This document shows positions 34,176 through 41,827 of a DNA stretch of 64,000 nucleotides, piece after piece (position 1 is the first letter of the stretch; the number at the start of each line of letters is the position of its first letter). The notes beneath the pieces are model-generated. The model was not told the origin of the DNA. It worked only from the letters and a program-made list of their open reading frames with translations, and did not search any database. The position numbers and the translations under genes are program-made. Origin of the DNA: Enterovibrio sp045679545 (GTDB lineage: Bacteria > Pseudomonadota > Gammaproteobacteria > Enterobacterales > Vibrionaceae); the NCBI RefSeq assembly GCF_045679545.1, contig NZ_CP166194.1, positions 2,976,001 through 3,040,000 of the forward strand. Direction: 5' to 3'.

Positions 34176-35318
34176 ATGAAAATTCTTCGCTTAGTGACGT
34201 CATTGCTGATTGTTTTTTCACTATCTGGTTGTAGCCGAGAAGTGATCGAATCTGTTTATCAGATCGATTACGACACCACTAACCGTTTTGCCAAAAATCT
34301 TGCTCCCTTGCCGGGACAATTTGAGAAAGACTTCGCCTCTCTCGATAAGTTAATCAACAGCTTTACTGGTGACATCGAAGTGCGTTGGGGGCAAAACGAA
34401 GTCTACGTATCAGGCAAAAGTGATTACGTGAAATACACAGATAACTACTTGAGCCGCGCACGAGTGGATTTCGCCAATGGCTTAGTGACCATTGAAACTG
34501 TTGCCACAACCCAACCTGCACAGCACCTGAGACAGGCGATCATCACCACTTTACTCACACCAAATGACCCTGCATCGGTTGATCTCTATTCCGCGGCAGA
34601 CGTACAGCTTGAAGGGCGTCCATTCTTACAAGGACAGATTCTCGATCAAGATGGCAAAGAGATCGCATGGGAATGGCGTGCCAACCGTTACGCTGACTAC
34701 CTCATTGAAAAACAGCTAAAAACCAAATCACTGCGCTTTCAGAAAGTGTTTTATGTGCAAATACCTATGGTGTCAGATCACTCTAATAAGCGACGCTACC
34801 AGTATGCCGACCTGATCCGTGATGCCGCAAAACGCTACGGGATCTCTGAAGAGTTAATTTACTCCATCATCAAAACAGAAAGCAGCTTCAACCCATATGC
34901 GGTGAGCTGGGCAAATGCGTATGGTCTGATGCAAGTTGTGCCAAAAACCGCCGGACGTGATGTATTCAATCTTGTGAAAAAACGCAGCGGTGAGCCATCA
35001 CCGGAATACCTGTTTGATCCCGCCAAGAACATTGATACTGGAGCGGCGTATTTCTATATTTTGAAAACACGCTACCTAAAAGACGTGAGAGACCCGCTGT
35101 CGAAACACTACAGCATGATCTCGGCTTACAACGGTGGCGCTGGCAATGTGCTTAAAACCTTCCACAAATCTGACCGGAAACGGGCAATGAATGATCTTAA
35201 TCGACTGCAACCGAACCAAGTTTATTGGGCTTTGACCAATAAACACCCATCTTCGGAGTCGCGACGCTACTTACAGAAAGTAACTAATTACCAAAAAGAG
35301 TTTCGCGCCATGCAGTAA
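34176..35318 (+). CDS. mltC: Membrane-bound lytic murein transglycosylase C
   Basis: A 380-residue outer membrane lipoprotein with the lipobox LSGC after a short signal sequence. The N-terminal domain contains VYVSGKSDYVKYTDNYLSRARVDF. The SLT domain has the catalytic glutamate in IKTESSFNPYAV, then GLMQVVPKTAGRDVF and SAYNGGAGNVLKTF. It cleaves peptidoglycan strands to 1,6-anhydro ends. The start is either 34176 or the ATG at 34167; neither has a clear ribosome site. A terminator-like hairpin directly precedes the gene, so readthrough may control it. A weak GCCA/TGGC stem with a T-run follows at 35374-35408. Confidence 0.95.
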   Translation: MKILRLVTSLLIVFSLSGCSREVIESVYQIDYDTTNRFAKNLAPLPGQFEKDFASLDKLINSFTGDIEVRWGQNEVYVSGKSDYVKYTDNYLSRARVDFANGLVTIETVATTQPAQHLRQAIITTLLTPNDPASVDLYSAADVQLEGRPFLQGQILDQDGKEIAWEWRANRYADYLIEKQLKTKSLRFQKVFYVQIPMVSDHSNKRRYQYADLIRDAAKRYGISEELIYSIIKTESSFNPYAVSWANAYGLMQVVPKTAGRDVFNLVKKRSGEPSPEYLFDPAKNIDTGAAYFYILKTRYLKDVRDPLSKHYSMISAYNGGAGNVLKTFHKSDRKRAMNDLNRLQPNQVYWALTNKHPSSESRRYLQKVTNYQKEFRAMQ

Positions 35319-35415
35319 AACCGTAGTAAACATCCGAAAAGCAGAGCGCTTTTAAATCAAAACGATGAAAAAGCCATCAAACAGTCCTATTTGGCGTTTT
35401 TTTTTCAAAAAGATG

Positions 35416-35444
35416 TTGACGGAAACCATCAAAATCCGTTTAAT
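35416..35444 (+). promoter_or_regulatory. Promoter of the first tRNA array
   Basis: TTGACG (35416-35421) and TTTAAT (35439-35444) are separated by exactly 17 bases. The G+C-containing segment GCACC after the -10 resembles stringent discriminators of stable RNA promoters. The start point would lie only a few bases before the first tRNA. Confidence 0.8.
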
Positions 35445-35454
35445 GCACCTCGTT

Positions 35455-35530
35455 GCCTCGATAGCTCAGTCGGTAGAGCAGGGGATTGAAAATCCCCGTG
35501 TCGGTGGTTCGATTCCGCCTCGAGGCACCA
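35455..35530 (+). tRNA. tRNA-Phe (GAA)
   Basis: A 76-base cloverleaf with acceptor arms GCCTCGA/TCGAGGC, D-loop AGCTCAGTCGGTAGAGC, anticodon stem-loop GGGGATTGAAAATCCCC carrying GAA, T-arm GGTGGTTCGATTCCGCC and an encoded CCA end. It is first in an array of four. Confidence 0.98.
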
Positions 35531-35577
35531 TATTTAGTGAGATGGTGTTAAGTACGCAACGTTTCCAAGGTTTGTGT

Positions 35578-35653
<76 letters not shown>

Positions 35654-35689
35654 TTATTTTGATATTGAGTTTATGACTCTCTTATCAAA

Positions 35690-35765
35690 GCCTCGATAGC
35701 TCAGTCGGTAGAGCAGGGGATTGAAAATCCCCGTGTCGGTGGTTCGATTCCGCCTCGAGGCACCA
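35690..35765 (+). tRNA. tRNA-Phe (GAA), second copy
   Basis: Identical in sequence to the tRNA-Phe at 35455, with anticodon GAA and encoded CCA. It suggests duplication within the array. Confidence 0.98.
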
Positions 35766-35817
35766 TATTGCAAGAATGGTCATTGATTTAGCTTCGGCTT
35801 AGTGAGTGCCTAGCAAT

Positions 35818-35893
35818 TCCCCCTTAGTTCAGTCGGTAGAACGGCGGACTGTTAATCCGTATGTCGCAAGTTCAAGTCTTGCAGGGGGAGCCA
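35818..35893 (+). tRNA. tRNA-Asn (GTT)
   Basis: A 76-base tRNA with acceptor TCCCCCT/AGGGGGA, anticodon stem-loop CGGACTGTTAATCCG carrying GTT, T-arm AAGTTCAAGTCTT and encoded CCA after the discriminator G. It closes the array and is absent from the second array. Confidence 0.98.
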
Positions 35894-35900
35894 CATTAAG

Positions 35901-35929
35901 AAACCTAGTCTTCGGACTGGGTTTTTTTT
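35901..35929 (+). terminator. Terminator of the first tRNA array
   Basis: A ten-base-pair stem AAACCTAGTC/GACTGGGTTT with TTCG loop (35911-35914) is followed by a run of T residues, seven bases after tRNA-Asn. Confidence 0.9.
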
Positions 35930-35969
35930 CGCCTTTATTTCAGGGCGCTGCCCTAAAAAAAGGGCAAAC

Positions 35970-35996
35970 AAAAAAATCCTGCTCAACTGGCAGGAC
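35970..35996 (-). terminator. Terminator at the end of the chemosensory cluster
   Basis: On the minus strand TCCTGC/GCAGGA with a seven-base loop (35977-35995) runs into a T-tract. It lies 47 bases past the stop of the last cluster gene. Confidence 0.8.
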
Positions 35997-36042
35997 TTCT
36001 GTAAAGGTGGCACTAAGCGAGTTGGCTCGCCTATCCACTTCT

Positions 36043-37734
36043 CTAATTGTTGTATTCCATCCCTGATGCCAACTTATACGTGCCTCTCGCTGTTCGTCCT
36101 TCATCTTCATAGGTGAAGAAGTCGCAAAGCTCTGTGACCAATGCAATGCCGCGCCCACTGCGTGCGAGTGATTCTTCCACTGTGCTATCAACGTCATCAA
36201 TCCAAAAGCCTTCGCCATTATGAGTGACGTAGAAACTAAGCTCACGCTTGGCGGGGTTAAATGAGATGCCCGCTTCCATATACGCAAAAGCATCAAGTTG
36301 CTCCAAGCGAGATTGACGTTCCATATAGTAATCTAGAAAACCATCGTCATCGGATTTCAAGCTGGACTCCAACTTCAGTAAGCCATGCTCCAGTGCATTG
36401 TTGGTAAGCTCAGAGAGCACAGTACACATCAAATCCAAATCGATATTGCTGCCAAGGGTTCCCTTGAGCATGCGCCTCACTTCACCGACAAGGTTCACTT
36501 TGCGTAACTCTTTGGCACCAAAATAGACATTGAGCTGTGCTGGAGAGCGGCGGTCATAGTAATCCGGATCACCCGGTTGCTGCTCGATACGGCTTTTTAT
36601 TGGCGCGGTGAGTTCGAGCATCGACATATCATCACCGACTCCACCGCCGCTCGTAAACCGTGTAATATGCTCGCGTGTCAGTTCAATCACACTGTCGCAG
36701 GGCGATGAGAGCAGTGCTTCGAGCCCTTCTTCACCCAGCTCTTGCCCACCGGCATCTCGCGCTTCAATCACACCGTCGGTGAAAAAGAACAGCTTGTCTC
36801 CCACTTCCAATTTTAAGGCAACAAGATTGGCTTCAAACTCCTCTGGGTCCATCGCGCCCAATGCCATGTGCGCAGATGGCAGACGTTGTTTTATCTCGCC
36901 TTGGTTGTCCACAATATAACCATCTGGCATCCCCCCGCCCCACCACTTCACATCGAGCCCATTGGCTGATACTTCTACCAAATTGGCCGCCACTAGCATT
37001 CCTGGTGGTAAAAATGTTTTCAGGGTCGAATTCATCTCTTTGGCAATATCACCTAATGCAAAGCCGTTTTTTGTCATGGCGAAAAACGCTTTTGTTGCGG
37101 GGATAGAAGAAATCGCGGCGGGGAGCCCGTGACCTGTCGCATCAGCAAGGAGTGCATAAATGCCCCCCTGCGGCCTTGGCGTCACCAGGACAACGTCTCC
37201 GTTAAAGTTGGTGTAGGAACTGGTATAGAAATTCACCCCTTCGGCTTCCTGATAGCAGCCTTGCATCAGGTTACTGAAAATGGTTTCTGCCATTGTGTGC
37301 TCATACAGGGTATGAGCCTGAAAGTGTTTAAGTGCATCGCGCTGAACGGCAACTTCGTTATACAAGCGCACATTGCGACAGTGGGCACGAACTTTTGCCA
37401 CAATGGTGGTACGGCTGATGGGCTTGGTAAGAAAATCATCCCCCAAGGTCATACAGCGGTTGAACGCATCGTTATCCGTAATTCCGGTCAGAAAGATGAT
37501 AGGCAGATACGAGCTTTTGTATCGCATTCGGATCTGCTTTGCCGCCTCGAAACCGTCCATTTCAGGCATTAACACATCCATGATCACGATGTTGGGCAGT
37601 TCCTCCATTGAGTCAAGCATGTCCAGCGCCATTTTGCCGTTATCAGCAATAAACAGTTCATCGAACTCATCTTTAAGCACGTGCTCTAGGAAACATTGCA
37701 GTGAAACTTCGTCTTCAACGATAAGGACTTTCAC
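36043..37734 (-). CDS. Response regulator with PP2C (SpoIIE-type) phosphatase and HATPase domains
   Basis: A 563-residue output protein. Residues 1-125 form a receiver domain with phospho-acceptor D53 in IMDVLMPEMDGF and FLTKP. The middle is a PP2C/SpoIIE phosphatase with LADATGHGLPAA and GGGVGDDMSML. The C-terminus is an RsbW-like ATPase with SELTNNALEHG (N-box) and SGRGIALVTELCD. The layout resembles HsbR of Pseudomonas and the VCA1086-type protein beside V. cholerae cluster III. It likely phosphorylates or dephosphorylates the STAS protein encoded 44 bases upstream, linking the chemosensory kinase to a partner-switch output. Confidence 0.92.
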   Translation of the reverse strand: MKVLIVEDEVSLQCFLEHVLKDEFDELFIADNGKMALDMLDSMEELPNIVIMDVLMPEMDGFEAAKQIRMRYKSSYLPIIFLTGITDNDAFNRCMTLGDDFLTKPISRTTIVAKVRAHCRNVRLYNEVAVQRDALKHFQAHTLYEHTMAETIFSNLMQGCYQEAEGVNFYTSSYTNFNGDVVLVTPRPQGGIYALLADATGHGLPAAISSIPATKAFFAMTKNGFALGDIAKEMNSTLKTFLPPGMLVAANLVEVSANGLDVKWWGGGMPDGYIVDNQGEIKQRLPSAHMALGAMDPEEFEANLVALKLEVGDKLFFFTDGVIEARDAGGQELGEEGLEALLSSPCDSVIELTREHITRFTSGGGVGDDMSMLELTAPIKSRIEQQPGDPDYYDRRSPAQLNVYFGAKELRKVNLVGEVRRMLKGTLGSNIDLDLMCTVLSELTNNALEHGLLKLESSLKSDDDGFLDYYMERQSRLEQLDAFAYMEAGISFNPAKRELSFYVTHNGEGFWIDDVDSTVEESLARSGRGIALVTELCDFFTYEDEGRTARGTYKLASGMEYNN

Positions 37735-37778
37735 ACGCCATCCCCCTTAATGGATAAAACAACCGTTAAGCATTCCAA

Positions 37779-38078
37779 TTACTCGATGATGAATTTCTTT
37801 TCGAATCGTGCAATCACCAAAACGCGTTTAATCTGAGGCATCGTATTCGTCAAACGAATATCCCCTTCCTTCTTGTTGAGAAAGGTTTGCATATTTAGCA
37901 ACATACCCAGACCCGCACTGTCTATGTACTCCGTACCACGGAAATCAACCTCGATATCTTTTCCCTGACAATCTTGATACGCATCGCGAAACTCCTGTAC
38001 CACGCTGAAGTCAAACTGCCCATTTACATGAATAACAACTGCTTTCCCGTCATTTCTTTCTTCACGACTGATAGCCAT
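37779..38078 (-). CDS. STAS-domain anti-sigma-factor antagonist
   Basis: A 99-residue STAS protein with the conserved phosphorylation serine S54 in YIDSAGLGMLL and FDF near residue 23. Family members (SpoIIAA, RsbV, HsbA) switch partners according to their phosphorylation state. The adjacent REC-PP2C-HATPase gene supplies both a kinase-like and a phosphatase domain. It is cytoplasmic, and starts eight bases after the MCP-like gene. Confidence 0.93.
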   Translation of the reverse strand: MAISREERNDGKAVVIHVNGQFDFSVVQEFRDAYQDCQGKDIEVDFRGTEYIDSAGLGMLLNMQTFLNKKEGDIRLTNTMPQIKRVLVIARFEKKFIIE

Positions 38079-38086
38079 ACCATCTC

Positions 38087-39253
38087 CTAAAACAATTCTA
38101 TGTCACCTTCATCGGCAGACATTTGTTTCGCCGGAGCTCTCGCTGCAGAGCCCGCCAATTCTTCAATTTCATCAACAGCTTTGTGTAGCGCGACCCAATC
38201 GACATCATCGGCCGCTAAACTCTCAATAATCAGTGCGTTTAAGTCTTCCAAAATATGGAGGTTACTCAGAACGTGCTGCCCTTGCTGTGAAACGATGTCT
38301 GCGAATTGCAGCCCCTGAATACTCTTGGAGACTTCGCCACGAACCACTTCACCTTTTTCTGTGAGCTTGCCAATTTCTAGTGTGACCTGTTTGTTGACTT
38401 CTTGAACCCCAGTCAACAGGGATTCAATGCGTGTTTTTGACTCAATCGACGTCGTCATATCCAGTGTCGCAATCTCTCCGACAATCTTGCTAGTTTGCTT
38501 CACTGTGTCTTGAGCGAGGTTGATGTCTCTGTTGATTTGACTATTCAAACTCGACGTGCGGTTGGCAAGATCTCTCACTTCTGATGCCACCACGCCAAAG
38601 CCACGTCCAAGCTCTCCTGCCCTGGCTGCTTCGATTGCCGCATTGAGCGCCAACAGGTTCGTTTGATCAGACATCGCCTGCACTTGATCCAGCAGGTTAA
38701 ATACCGCATCCAATTTTGCTGACATATCGTGAATACAGTGAATTGCCGTGATACTTTTCTCTGAAACCGTCACTAGCAATGCAATATATTGGTCGATCGC
38801 TTTCTCTGTCTCCGGCAATACCTTGCTCAAGTTAAATTCACTATCGGTATTATTGAGAAGCTCAACAATCATGTGCCTGGACAGTGCAGCCTGTTCACTC
38901 ACCGCCCTCTCCATACCAAAGAAACTGGAATTGAGGTTATGAACAGAGTCGTTAATGACTTCTTGCTGGCGATCCAACTGCTCGCGAATCGGCACCAATT
39001 CAATATTCAAAATGCTATGAATTTTTTGCAAGATTGCCGTAGATTCGTCGGACACTGAATCATCGTCCTGCTGCGAATCATGCTTCTCTTGAGAAAGACT
39101 TCCCGCAGCTTGCTGTCGCCACAAATAAGCGATAGAAAGGATGACAATGACGGACGCTGCGACGCTCAACGGCGTTTGCTGCACAGTAAGAGGTGCGACG
39201 CTCGCAACAATGGCCACCAAAGCAATAAACGAAGTCGTTTTAGTTCTAACCAT
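38087..39253 (-). CDS. Membrane MCP-like signalling protein without a sensor domain
   Basis: A 388-residue protein with two N-terminal membrane helices (about 8-25 and 30-46) separated by only a few residues, so it has no periplasmic sensor domain. A coiled-coil signalling region follows, with the tip SDQTNLLALNAAIEAARAGE and GRGFGVVASEVRDLANRT, which should contact CheA and CheW. The C-terminus ends EGDIELF. It overlaps cheB by eight bases. It matches the position of the VCA1088-type protein in V. cholerae; it may anchor the array to the membrane or sense a cytoplasmic or membrane cue. Confidence 0.88.
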   Translation of the reverse strand: MVRTKTTSFIALVAIVASVAPLTVQQTPLSVAASVIVILSIAYLWRQQAAGSLSQEKHDSQQDDDSVSDESTAILQKIHSILNIELVPIREQLDRQQEVINDSVHNLNSSFFGMERAVSEQAALSRHMIVELLNNTDSEFNLSKVLPETEKAIDQYIALLVTVSEKSITAIHCIHDMSAKLDAVFNLLDQVQAMSDQTNLLALNAAIEAARAGELGRGFGVVASEVRDLANRTSSLNSQINRDINLAQDTVKQTSKIVGEIATLDMTTSIESKTRIESLLTGVQEVNKQVTLEIGKLTEKGEVVRGEVSKSIQGLQFADIVSQQGQHVLSNLHILEDLNALIIESLAADDVDWVALHKAVDEIEELAGSAARAPAKQMSADEGDIELF

Positions 39254-40289
39254 AAACTTTACCCACTAAGTATGTGGCAATTTTGTCTAACGGCAGTACC
39301 TGCTGCGCCGCCTCTATTTCAACCGCAGCTCTCGGCATTCCCCACACCACGGAACTGTTTTCATCTTGAGCCACGGTGAGAGCGCCCTCATGTCGCATTG
39401 CAAGCATACCTTGGGCACCATCTCGCCCCATTCCCGTCAACAGGACTGCTAACGATCGTCCACCTGCGGCTTCCGCCACGGAAGCAAACATCACATCCAC
39501 AGAAGGTTTATGTCGCTGAACAGGCTCACTGTCACAGGTTGTGCAGTAGTAGCGACCGGACCGCTTTACCACTTTTAAATGCTGATCACCCGGTGCGACG
39601 TAGACCCGACCGCTCACCAAGGGAGCGCGATCTGAGGAGAGCTCTTCCACCTGAAGCCTAGATGCACGATTTAGCCTTTCTGCGAATGATTTACTGAATA
39701 CCGCTTTTATGTGTTGAGTAATCACAATGGGAGGCATCATTTCTGGTAGGGCTTCAAGCACATTACGAATCGCTTCCGTACCGCCAGTGGACGCACCGAT
39801 GGCGATGATGTCGTACGCCGCATTCAACTGACGACCCGACACGCTGATTTCAGACGGCGAGCGATGTACCGCGCCCGCGATATTCGCTGTCGCCGCCATT
39901 TTGACTTTTTCTACCACCAGCTGACGGTAGTTACTCATTTCTGACGCGACGTTTTCGGTTGGCTTGGGAAAGTAATCTACGGCCCCAATTTCTAGTGCCG
40001 CCAAGGTCGCTTCTGCACCATGCTGTGTCAGGGTTGAAATCATGACAACTGGCATAGGGTGAAGTCGCATCAAGTTACGAAGAAACTGAACACCATCCAT
40101 TTTTGGCATTTCAATGTCTAACGTGATCACGTCGGGCTTAAGTTTTTTGATTTTTTCTCTGGCTTCATAAGGGTCAACCGCCACCCCCACAACTTCGAGT
40201 TGAGGATCTGAATTGATAACGTCACTAAGCAATGCTCTAAAAACAGCAGAGTCATCAACAATCAGCACTCTATGTACCCGTTTACCCAT
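39246..40289 (-). CDS. cheB: CheB, chemotaxis protein-glutamate methylesterase
   Basis: A 347-residue two-domain protein. The receiver domain has D58 in ITLDIEMPKMDG. The methylesterase domain has the catalytic serine in IGASTGGTEAI, histidine in ITQHIKAVFS and aspartate in GMGRDGAQGM. It removes methyl groups from receptor glutamates for adaptation, activated by CheA phosphorylation. The start ATG shares a base with the cheD stop (TAATG), so translation is coupled. A cysteine pair in the linker (YYCTTCDSE) is worth noting. Confidence 0.97.
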   Translation of the reverse strand: MGKRVHRVLIVDDSAVFRALLSDVINSDPQLEVVGVAVDPYEAREKIKKLKPDVITLDIEMPKMDGVQFLRNLMRLHPMPVVMISTLTQHGAEATLAALEIGAVDYFPKPTENVASEMSNYRQLVVEKVKMAATANIAGAVHRSPSEISVSGRQLNAAYDIIAIGASTGGTEAIRNVLEALPEMMPPIVITQHIKAVFSKSFAERLNRASRLQVEELSSDRAPLVSGRVYVAPGDQHLKVVKRSGRYYCTTCDSEPVQRHKPSVDVMFASVAEAAGGRSLAVLLTGMGRDGAQGMLAMRHEGALTVAQDENSSVVWGMPRAAVEIEAAQQVLPLDKIATYLVGKVYG

Positions 40290-40930
40290 TAGAATAGCTC
40301 CGCACTTTCGCCATCGTCGCGTTTTGCTTCAGACACCAGACGGCGTTTATAATTAGTTTCTTCCGCTTCGACTTCACCGCGGTAGCCTCTGAGCTTTTTC
40401 ACCCACGCCTTGCCAGTCATAGGGTCAAAGACGACTTTACGTGGAAACTCACTCCCTAAATCCTCTCCAACGATGTTCAAGCCTTCGCTTTGAACATAGT
40501 TACGAATGAAGGCTATGTTCTTTTCGCCAATATTTGCCTGCTTACCCATGACCATGCCGCCACCAAATAATTTCACGCGCAAACGGCTTTTGATGGCACC
40601 TTGCTGGATCATGGTGTTTATCAACAATTCCATTGCGTAGTTGCCGTAACGCGCTGCATTTGAACGCCACTGGGTCGGATCCCAGCCTTCGATGTTGTCT
40701 GCATCGCCAAACGGCAACATAAAATGGTTCATGCCTCCCAGCTCAATAAATGGATCCCATACGCAGGCGGAAATGCAGGAACCCAACCCCGTCGCTATCA
40801 GCTCACGTTCAGAAGTGACGTACACTTCTCCCGGCTGAATTTTCACCATCATCATTTGCTTACCGGGATGAAAAAAGCGCCTTGCTCCTGCCCCAATAGG
40901 GCAACCGGTAAGCTCCAGGATTTTATGCAT
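40289..40930 (-). CDS. cheD: CheD, chemoreceptor glutamine deamidase
   Basis: A 213-residue CheD with LIATGLGSCISACVWDP, holding the catalytic cysteine, and LGGMNHFMLPFGD, holding the catalytic histidine, then KLFGGGMVMGKQANIGEKN. It deamidates receptor glutamines to create methylation sites. The C-terminus ends DDGESAELF, resembling the tails of two receptors in the cluster. It lies between cheR and cheB, the other adaptation enzymes. The ATG at 40930 lacks a strong ribosome site; a start at the MMMVK residues is possible. Confidence 0.95.
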   Translation of the reverse strand: MHKILELTGCPIGAGARRFFHPGKQMMMVKIQPGEVYVTSERELIATGLGSCISACVWDPFIELGGMNHFMLPFGDADNIEGWDPTQWRSNAARYGNYAMELLINTMIQQGAIKSRLRVKLFGGGMVMGKQANIGEKNIAFIRNYVQSEGLNIVGEDLGSEFPRKVVFDPMTGKAWVKKLRGYRGEVEAEETNYKRRLVSEAKRDDGESAELF

Positions 40931-40973
40931 ACAACGCTCTGTTCGCCGTCATTTAGAACTCGCAGTCATACTA

Positions 40974-41825
40974 TTACGGCTTGCGGAACATGGTTTGACC
41001 CAAGTTCTCAAATCGACTGCCCATTTGTCCGATGCTTTCAGAGTGACCAATGAATAAAATGCCGCCACTACCCAGTTTTTCCCAAAAGCGATATATAAGC
41101 TGCTGCTGCATATCTTTTTCGAAATAAATCATTACATTACGGCAAAATATTGCATCTAATGGCCCTTTGTGAGGCCAAGCAGCCGTTAAGTTGAGCTGCT
41201 TGAACGTGATCGCTTGCTGAACAGAGGGTTTCACTTTCAGCAACTCCTGCTTTTTGCCTTTGCCACGAATAAATCCGTGATGCAGCATGGCAGGAGGGAT
41301 CACCTTGCTCGCGTCAATGCCATAGGTGCCATTTTTTGCCACCTCAAGCACTTGTGTATCCAGATCGGTCGCCAATATCTTGCAGTCATAGTTCGGTGTT
41401 AGCATTCCACTCGCGGCAAGCGTTGACACGATGGTGTAGGGCTCTTCCCCCGTAGAACACCCCGCAGACCAGATACGGATGCGTCGCTTTTTTTGGTTTT
41501 GCCATTCAGGAACCATGGTGTTAGCAAGAAAATCAAAATGATGCTTTTCTCTGAAAAACTGCGTTTTATTTGTCGTTAGGGAATTAACAAATGCAATTCT
41601 CTCGTCCATGTCACTGTTAACACGGGCGAAATAGTCACGAAAATTAGTAATCCCGGTACGACGAAGCCGTCTCGCGAGCCTTCCATAGACCATTGAGGTT
41701 TTACGCTCAGAGAGAGAAATCCCCGTTTCTCTGAGCATAAATGCCTGGATGAAAGCAAAGTCATCAGCAGTGAACTCAAACTCACGATGCTCTTCGATTT
41801 GACTCAGCGCCTGAATGGCATCCAC
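40974..41825 (-). CDS. cheR: CheR, chemoreceptor methyltransferase
   Basis: A 283-residue SAM-dependent methyltransferase. The N-terminal helical domain precedes IRIWSAGCSTGEEPYTI (SAM binding), KILATDLDTQVLEVA, and DAIFCRNVMIYF. It methylates glutamates on receptors, including the Aer2-like receptor whose C-terminal DWEEF pentapeptide is a CheR tether. The start is the GTG at 41825, two bases past the receptor stop and eight bases after GGAGGAG; the longer TTG reading has no support. Confidence 0.96.
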   Translation of the reverse strand: MDAIQALSQIEEHREFEFTADDFAFIQAFMLRETGISLSERKTSMVYGRLARRLRRTGITNFRDYFARVNSDMDERIAFVNSLTTNKTQFFREKHHFDFLANTMVPEWQNQKKRRIRIWSAGCSTGEEPYTIVSTLAASGMLTPNYDCKILATDLDTQVLEVAKNGTYGIDASKVIPPAMLHHGFIRGKGKKQELLKVKPSVQQAITFKQLNLTAAWPHKGPLDAIFCRNVMIYFEKDMQQQLIYRFWEKLGSGGILFIGHSESIGQMGSRFENLGQTMFRKP

Positions 41826-41827
41826 TG

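Noticed and set aside
39246..39253. Possible frameshift between cheB and the MCP-like gene
   Set aside because: Both proteins have complete ends; the eight-base overlap is ordinary operon coupling.
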